From contig JALNWE010000037.1 in NCBI GenBank assembly GCA_023231065.1, positions 1-28,924 of the forward strand: a stretch of 28,924 nt of DNA, written 5' to 3'. Both the position numbers and the translations under genes were made by a program. Positions within the stretch are counted from its first letter, which is position 1; every line of letters starts with the position of its first letter. This stretch comes from Bacteroidales bacterium (GTDB taxonomy: Bacteria > Bacteroidota > Bacteroidia > Bacteroidales > FEN-979). The notes beneath the pieces are model-generated. The model saw only the letters and a list, made by a program, of their open reading frames with translations, had not been told where the DNA came from and made no database searches. This document shows positions 23,670 through 28,924 of this stretch, in pieces.

Positions 23670-26126
23670 ATGAGAAAAAATCAACTAATACTTTCCGATT
23701 TTCTTGACTCAGAAACGGAATTGATCCCCTTATTGTCTTCAGAGGATGAAGAAGTGATGAATATGGAAGATATCCCCGAAGTCTTACCCATTCTTCCCCT
23801 GAGGAATACCGTGCTTTTTCCGGGAGTCGTGATACCAATTACCGTTGGCCGTGACAAATCCATCAAACTCATCCGCGAGTATTACAAAGGCAGCAAGATC
23901 ATCGGCGTAGTTGCCCAGAAAGTTTCAGCCATTGAAGAACCTGAATTTGATGATTTGAATAAAGTCGGCACGGTGGCCTATATCCTGAAAATCCTTCAGA
24001 TGCCCGATGGAAGTAACACCGCAATCATCCAGGGAAAAAGAAAATTTGAGATCAGGGAATTGATCCAGTCTGATCCTTATATCATGGCAAAAGTTACTGC
24101 CCTCGATGTCAGGAAAACGCACACAAAAGATGATGGGGAATTCAGCGCCCTGATATCTTCCCTGAAAGATCTGGCTGTGCAAGTTATCTCCAAATCACCC
24201 AATATTCCTTCTGAAACAGCTTTTGCCATAAAAAACATTGAGAGCGCTTCATTCCTTATTCATTTTATATCCTCCAACCTGACTATTGATGTAAATGAAA
24301 AACAGAAATTATTAGAAATTTCCGATCTGGCAGAATGTGCCAACCAGGTTTTGTTGCAATTGACCAAAGACATACAGATGCTTGATCTGAAGCAACAGAT
24401 CCAGAATAAAGTCAAAACAGACCTGGATAAACAACAACGGGACTTTTTACTCAACCAGCAACTGAAGACCATACAGGAAGAATTGGGAGGAAGTCCCAAT
24501 GCCCAGGAAATAAATGCCTTAATGGACCAGGCCAGGAATAAAAAATGGTCAAAGGAAGTGGAAGAGGTCTTTGAACGGGAAATGAGCAAACTGCAGCGGA
24601 TGCATCCTATGGCAGCAGAATATTCCATACAGGTCAACTATCTCGAAACCCTGGTTCAGCTGCCATGGGGAGAATATACCGAGGACAACCTCGACCTCCA
24701 GCATGCCATGACGATTCTTGATGAAGATCATTTTGGTCTGGAAAAGGTGAAAGAAAGGATCATTGAATACCTGGCAGTAATAAAACTTAAAAAAGACCTG
24801 AAGTCACCTATCCTTTGCCTTGTTGGTCCTCCGGGAGTCGGAAAGACTTCTCTGGGGAAATCGATTGCCCGTGCCCTGGGAAGAAAATATACCAGAATGT
24901 CCCTGGGTGGGTTAAGGGATGAATCGGAACTCAGGGGACACCGTAAAACTTACATCGGCGCAATGCCAGGCCGTATCCTCCAAAGTATTAAAAAAGTTAA
25001 ATCTTCAAATCCCGTATTTGTCCTTGATGAAATTGATAAGGTTATGGGAATGAACATAAACGGCGATCCCCAGGCTGCCTTGCTTGAAGTCTTGGATCCC
25101 GAACAAAACGTGGCTTTTTACGACAATTTCATGGAAGTTGAGTATGACCTTTCCCGCATCATGTTTATTGCTACGGCCAACACGCTTAACACCATTCATC
25201 CGGCTTTACGCGACAGGATGGAGATCATTGACATTCCCGGTTATCTGATGGAAGAAAAGGTTGAAATAGCAATCCGCCATCTGGTACCGAAACAGATGAA
25301 AGAACATGGTCTGAAAAAGACACAGCTTGTATTTTCAAAGGAGTTGTTACAAAAGATCGTCGAAGATTATACCCGTGAATCAGGAGTCAGAGGGTTGGAA
25401 AAAAACATTGCAAAAATCATCCGGAGCAAGGCTAAATCCATCGTCAACAATGAAAAATTCAATAAAAAGCTGAACGCCACTGATTTAAAAGCCATCATGG
25501 GCATCCCGGTATTTCAGGTGGAAAAGTATATTTCGAACTCCATTGCCGGCGTTGTTACAGGATTGGCCTGGACCATGACAGGCGGTGAGATTTTATTTGT
25601 TGAAGTCAGCCTGAGCAGGGGTAAAGGCGACCTGACCTTAACAGGAAACCTGGGTGATGTTATGAAGGAATCGGCCACGATCGCCCTGGCGTATTTAAAA
25701 GCTCATTCTGCCGATTTCGGAATTGATCCTGATATCTTCCAGTATTGGAACATTCACATACATGTGCCTGAAGGGGCAACTCCCAAAGATGGGCCTTCAG
25801 CCGGAATCACCATGTTTACTGCGCTGGCTTCTGCATTTACCCAACGAAAAATTTGTGCCCGCCTTGCCATGACAGGTGAGATCACCCTAAGGGGAAAAGT
25901 CTTACCAGTCGGAGGGATCAAAGAAAAAATGTTAGCTGCCCGGAGGGCTAATCTGAAAGATATTATCCTCCCTAAAGACAATCAAAAGGATATCGAAGAA
26001 ATTAAAGCCGATTATGTCAAAGGGCTTACCTTTCATTATATCGACGAGATGATCGAAATTGAACAATTGGCTTTGTTGCAGGAGAAAGTTGCAAACCCAC
26101 TGAATCTGCACTATAAAAAAAAGTGA
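23670..26126 (+). CDS. lon: ATP-dependent Lon protease
   Basis: An 818-residue LonA protease. The substrate-binding LON domain begins near residue 40 (LPILPLRNTVLFPGVVIP), then come coiled coils (LNQQLKTIQEELGG), the AAA+ module with Walker A GPPGVGKT (386-393), and the protease domain with the Ser-Lys dyad S710 (DGPSAGITM) and K753 (GGIKEKM). Lon degrades misfolded and regulatory proteins in the cytoplasm. An extended frame starts with TTG at 23643 but would include half of the 17-bp repeat; the ATG at 23670 gives a normal acidic N-terminus. It has its own transcription unit after the terminator at 23593. Its stop abuts the convergent M1 peptidase stop with no spacer. Confidence 0.97.
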   Translation: MRKNQLILSDFLDSETELIPLLSSEDEEVMNMEDIPEVLPILPLRNTVLFPGVVIPITVGRDKSIKLIREYYKGSKIIGVVAQKVSAIEEPEFDDLNKVGTVAYILKILQMPDGSNTAIIQGKRKFEIRELIQSDPYIMAKVTALDVRKTHTKDDGEFSALISSLKDLAVQVISKSPNIPSETAFAIKNIESASFLIHFISSNLTIDVNEKQKLLEISDLAECANQVLLQLTKDIQMLDLKQQIQNKVKTDLDKQQRDFLLNQQLKTIQEELGGSPNAQEINALMDQARNKKWSKEVEEVFEREMSKLQRMHPMAAEYSIQVNYLETLVQLPWGEYTEDNLDLQHAMTILDEDHFGLEKVKERIIEYLAVIKLKKDLKSPILCLVGPPGVGKTSLGKSIARALGRKYTRMSLGGLRDESELRGHRKTYIGAMPGRILQSIKKVKSSNPVFVLDEIDKVMGMNINGDPQAALLEVLDPEQNVAFYDNFMEVEYDLSRIMFIATANTLNTIHPALRDRMEIIDIPGYLMEEKVEIAIRHLVPKQMKEHGLKKTQLVFSKELLQKIVEDYTRESGVRGLEKNIAKIIRSKAKSIVNNEKFNKKLNATDLKAIMGIPVFQVEKYISNSIAGVVTGLAWTMTGGEILFVEVSLSRGKGDLTLTGNLGDVMKESATIALAYLKAHSADFGIDPDIFQYWNIHIHVPEGATPKDGPSAGITMFTALASAFTQRKICARLAMTGEITLRGKVLPVGGIKEKMLAARRANLKDIILPKDNQKDIEEIKADYVKGLTFHYIDEMIEIEQLALLQEKVANPLNLHYKKK

Positions 26127-28079
26127 TTACCGGATCGCTATCATTTTCTTAGTATCCCGAAAATCACCCGCTTTCATGGTCAGGAAATAAACACCAGGTA
26201 AAAGTGAAACGGACTGAATATCAAATCGATAATTTCCGGGTTCAAAAAGTCCATGAACGGGTATCTGTATAATGTTACCGTAGACATCTGTTACTGAAAT
26301 AGTTACATTTTCTTTTTGCGAAACCTCAAACGCTCCAGAAGTAAAGCCATGGAAAGGATTTGGTTCATTCTGTTGAAGCCTGAATCCTGTAGATTTACCA
26401 TGATTTTTTATCCCAACCACAGTTGTAGCCTGCTTCAGCAAAATATTCCGGAATGGATCAAAAGTGACATTTTCAGGCTGTTTTCCGAAATTGAATTCAA
26501 TGAATTGGTGATTGATATCATTCATTATCTGGACCAAGGTATCGGTGCCATCGGAAAAAGTAATTCCAAATTGAAGAGGCATTTTAAAGAAACAGGAATT
26601 GGTTTGCACCTGGTTGATCAGGAGATTGACTTTCCAGGTCGAGGCTCCCAGTGAAATAATTTCAAAAGTATTCTCATAAATGGGATGATTTGGTCGATAG
26701 ACCCATTCGTTAAAAAACCAATTCAGATCTTTCCCAGCTGCATCGTTCATTTTCGAAATAAACGTTTCCGTTAATGTATTTTTAAACATGAAGCAGGTGT
26801 CGGTTGCGTAAGAATGCAATACGCTGAAAAAAAGCGAGTCCCCCAGTACATATCTTAATTGGTGTAAAACGCATGCACCTTTATTATAAGTGATTGCCTG
26901 GTTATAAAGTTCATTCCCTGAAGGGGTATGGATAGCCCATTGAGGATGATACAGAGGCCAGCCAGGATTGACAGAAAGATAATAATTGGCCACGGCATTC
27001 ATGCTGTTTTTATAAGCATCATAACCTTCCGAATACTCTACCCAGAGGTTCTGGCAATAAGTGCCAAACCCTTCATTCAACCAAATGTCGGCCCATGTCC
27101 CGCAAGTAATGAGATCACCAAACCATTGATGGGAATGTTCATGGGATATCAGGTTGGGATCATTATATCCTCCCTGTTGTATATTAACCAGTGACTGATT
27201 CTCCATGCCACCCCATGGGAAAGAACCATTCAGGGTAGCAAACCCTATTTTTTCAAACGGATAATCACCGAACCGTTGTGAAAAAAGATTTGTCATCGGT
27301 CCGATGGTATTAATAACTGTACCGATCGCTTCTCCTGGTTTGTGATAAAGCCTGACCGGTAAACTGTCTAACGGGTTTGAGAATTTGTGCCAATACTCTG
27401 TATAAACCTGCCAGTTCATCTTTGATGAGATTGATATAAGGTAAGTAGCTACAGGATTTTCCGAAATCCAATGATAAATGAGGGTGTCGGTGTTGATAAC
27501 CGAATCGGCAAGATAACCGTTTGATCCAAGACGAACCGAAAGCGGCACTTTTGCAGTTAATTCCCATTTTGCCTTATCCGACGGTCTGTCCCAACAGGGG
27601 AACCATTTTCTCGCTCCTTCAGGAGGAGCATCGGTAAATAAATATCCGTAACCGGTGTAGAATGCATGATCAACCACATCTTTATGTTTATAAAAAATAG
27701 TTAAGGATAGGGTCTCACCATGCAAGTAGATTCGGTCAAGGGCGATCGTCAGTGTGTCATTTGTATGGATAAAGGAAATGCCTGCCATCGTGACAGAGTC
27801 AATTTCGATGGAAGAATTAATGGCATTCAACCGGATAAGATTTAACGCGGAATCTATCCTGATCGAAATAGTAAGAGCAGCATTAAATGATCTCGCGTAA
27901 GGAGCAAAATAACAGGAATATAGATCGATATCCAGTTTATACTTCAGGACGTCATAATCATGCTTTATGTAAAAATGTGCTGTATCCGTCCGGGTGGTCC
28001 CCGTCCCTGCCATCACGATTTGTAGCCCTAAAAAAAGCGCAATGGTTCCCAATAAAAGAACCCTTAATATCTTTTTCAT
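26127..28079 (-). CDS. Secreted M1-family metallopeptidase with T9SS sorting domain
   Basis: A 650-residue peptidase. A signal peptide (KKILRVLLLGTIALFLGL, cleavage near A24) is followed by an N-terminal beta domain and the gluzincin catalytic domain with GGMEN (290-294), HEHSH (313-317, an HExxH) and the third zinc ligand E336 in WLNEGFGTY, with the expected 18-residue spacing. Residues from about 565 (FRLQQNEPNPFHGFTS) to the end (TKKMIAIR) form a type IX secretion C-terminal sorting domain. The protein is therefore predicted to cross the outer membrane and act at the surface or outside as an aminopeptidase. It starts 2 nt after the stop of an upstream paralogue. Confidence 0.93.
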   Translation of the reverse strand: MKKILRVLLLGTIALFLGLQIVMAGTGTTRTDTAHFYIKHDYDVLKYKLDIDLYSCYFAPYARSFNAALTISIRIDSALNLIRLNAINSSIEIDSVTMAGISFIHTNDTLTIALDRIYLHGETLSLTIFYKHKDVVDHAFYTGYGYLFTDAPPEGARKWFPCWDRPSDKAKWELTAKVPLSVRLGSNGYLADSVINTDTLIYHWISENPVATYLISISSKMNWQVYTEYWHKFSNPLDSLPVRLYHKPGEAIGTVINTIGPMTNLFSQRFGDYPFEKIGFATLNGSFPWGGMENQSLVNIQQGGYNDPNLISHEHSHQWFGDLITCGTWADIWLNEGFGTYCQNLWVEYSEGYDAYKNSMNAVANYYLSVNPGWPLYHPQWAIHTPSGNELYNQAITYNKGACVLHQLRYVLGDSLFFSVLHSYATDTCFMFKNTLTETFISKMNDAAGKDLNWFFNEWVYRPNHPIYENTFEIISLGASTWKVNLLINQVQTNSCFFKMPLQFGITFSDGTDTLVQIMNDINHQFIEFNFGKQPENVTFDPFRNILLKQATTVVGIKNHGKSTGFRLQQNEPNPFHGFTSGAFEVSQKENVTISVTDVYGNIIQIPVHGLFEPGNYRFDIQSVSLLPGVYFLTMKAGDFRDTKKMIAIR

Positions 28080-28081
28080 GA

Positions 28082-28924
28082 TTATTTGGAAACTTCCAGT
28101 TTTTTTGTGATCACCTGAGTCCCGGTTGTTAATTTATAAAAATATATTCCTGCGGGAAGATCGGAAAGGTTTATCGTAACATAATGATTGCCTGGTTGTT
28201 GAAATGATGTTACCGGTTGCATTACTGTCTCGCCCATCATATTCAGGATCTCTAAACGGACTTCAGAGCCCCAGTGAATTTCATAGGAAATAGTTGTTTT
28301 GGAAATCACCGGATTCGGGATGTTTTGTTCAAGTGAGACATTGTCATTTATTGTTTTCACCTCATTCACCCCGATAATAGTACTTCCTTCTTTAAGAACA
28401 ATTTGATCATCCGGGTCAAACTGCAACAAAAGAGGATGTTTATTGAATGTCCAGAAAAGTTGTTGATTGTTTATGTCATTCATCACGCGAAGGATGGTAT
28501 CAGTATTATCCAGAAAACGGACCTTGATCTCAATGGGCATTTTAAAAAACCCGGCATTGGCCTGTATCTGGCGTGCATGAAAATTTACCTTCCATTGACC
28601 ATTACCAAGGTCCTGAAAATTATAGGTGTTCTGATAAACCGGGTGGTTGGCCTGAAAAATCCATTCATCAAAAAACCAGGAGTAATCCTCACCGGTAATC
28701 AGATTAACTTTTTGGTTAAATTCATCAATGGTAGCCGACTGGAATTTAAGATTGGGATCAGCACAATAGGCCCTGAGCGTGGCAAAAAACGAAGAATCAC
28801 CTAAAACATAGCGTAACTGGTGGAGGACGCATGCCCCCTTGGCATAAGTAATCGCGTAATTGAACAGAACATCGGAGGAAGGAGTGTTTACAGCCCAGTC
28901 CGGGTCTGAAATAGGCCAGCCTGG
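28082..28924 (-). CDS. Second M1-family metallopeptidase, C-terminal part only (cut by window edge)
   Basis: The frame is open across the right edge, giving about 280 C-terminal residues of a paralogue of the downstream M1 peptidase. Shared segments include GACVLHQLRYVLGDS, WFFDEWIFQANHPVY (WFFNEWVYRPNHPIY in the neighbour) and a terminal T9SS sorting domain (SLEQNIPNPVISKT ... KKLEVSK). The zinc-binding motif lies beyond the window, so activity cannot be judged. The ATG at 28540 is internal. The pair, only 2 nt apart and in the same direction, looks like a tandem duplication forming an operon. Confidence 0.9.
   Translation of the reverse strand, partial: PGWPISDPDWAVNTPSSDVLFNYAITYAKGACVLHQLRYVLGDSSFFATLRAYCADPNLKFQSATIDEFNQKVNLITGEDYSWFFDEWIFQANHPVYQNTYNFQDLGNGQWKVNFHARQIQANAGFFKMPIEIKVRFLDNTDTILRVMNDINNQQLFWTFNKHPLLLQFDPDDQIVLKEGSTIIGVNEVKTINDNVSLEQNIPNPVISKTTISYEIHWGSEVRLEILNMMGETVMQPVTSFQQPGNHYVTINLSDLPAGIYFYKLTTGTQVITKKLEVSK

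Noticed and set aside
28082..28540. Stand-alone 152-residue gene
   Set aside because: The frame stays open to the window edge with M1 peptidase sequence, so it is the end of a larger gene.

Overview
The window looks like a chromosomal segment of a Bacteroidota (Bacteroidetes) bacterium, probably a Bacteroidales-type environmental lineage. Several lines support this: a GT3-type glycogen synthase fused to an alpha-glucan phosphorylase, type IX secretion (T9SS) C-terminal domains on secreted peptidases, a serC-serA-DUF1015 serine cluster with a lysine-type phosphoglycerate dehydrogenase, a Bacteroidetes-type GlmU-like protein, and promoters fitting the Bacteroidetes consensus TTTG-N19/20-TAnnTTTG. 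Shine-Dalgarno sequences are inconspicuous and several genes appear to start with TTG, which also suits this phylum. I see no rRNA, tRNA, CRISPR array, insertion sequence or prophage; this is mostly core-genome material.

Layout. (1) 2-7079, plus strand: the 3' part of the synthase/phosphorylase fusion, a FabG-type reductase, and a membrane-anchored von Willebrand A-like protein. (2) 7083-12129, minus strand: dnaA, then a threonine/serine dehydratase overlapping an RsmI-like methyltransferase, then a two-gene ABC-2 exporter. A 378-nt AT-rich spacer (12130-12507) lies in front of dnaA, and an IMPACT/YigZ gene precedes it. (3) 13165-16688: prmC (plus), a YggS-type PLP homeostasis protein (minus), and a membrane alkaline-phosphatase-superfamily (LTA-synthase-like) enzyme (plus) with a textbook promoter. 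(4) 16755-20680, minus strand: serC, serA, a four-helix-bundle (S23/IVP) protein and a DUF1015 protein, read in that order. A LuxC-like acyl-CoA reductase diverges from serC. (5) 21979-26126, plus strand: ribosomal protein L31 type B, the GlmU-like protein and Lon protease. (6) 26127-28924, minus strand: two tandem M1 metallopeptidases with T9SS tails, the second cut by the window edge.

Functional themes are storage-glucan metabolism, replication initiation, translation and proteostasis (PrmC, L31, RsmI-like, Lon), serine biosynthesis, cell-envelope work (GlmU-like, LTA-synthase-like), and secreted proteolysis. I do not see a clear-cut undescribed defence or mobile system. The most interesting leads are the DUF1015 protein, which has a DGHHR motif like that of ParB-fold serine kinases and sits in a serC-serA cluster without serB; the fusion of opposing glycogen enzymes; the Walker A deviation in DnaA; a perfect hairpin between serC and serA; and the unannotated AT-rich region with two inverted repeats upstream of dnaA. 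Many gene starts were revised from the longest possible reading frame, as explained in each entry.
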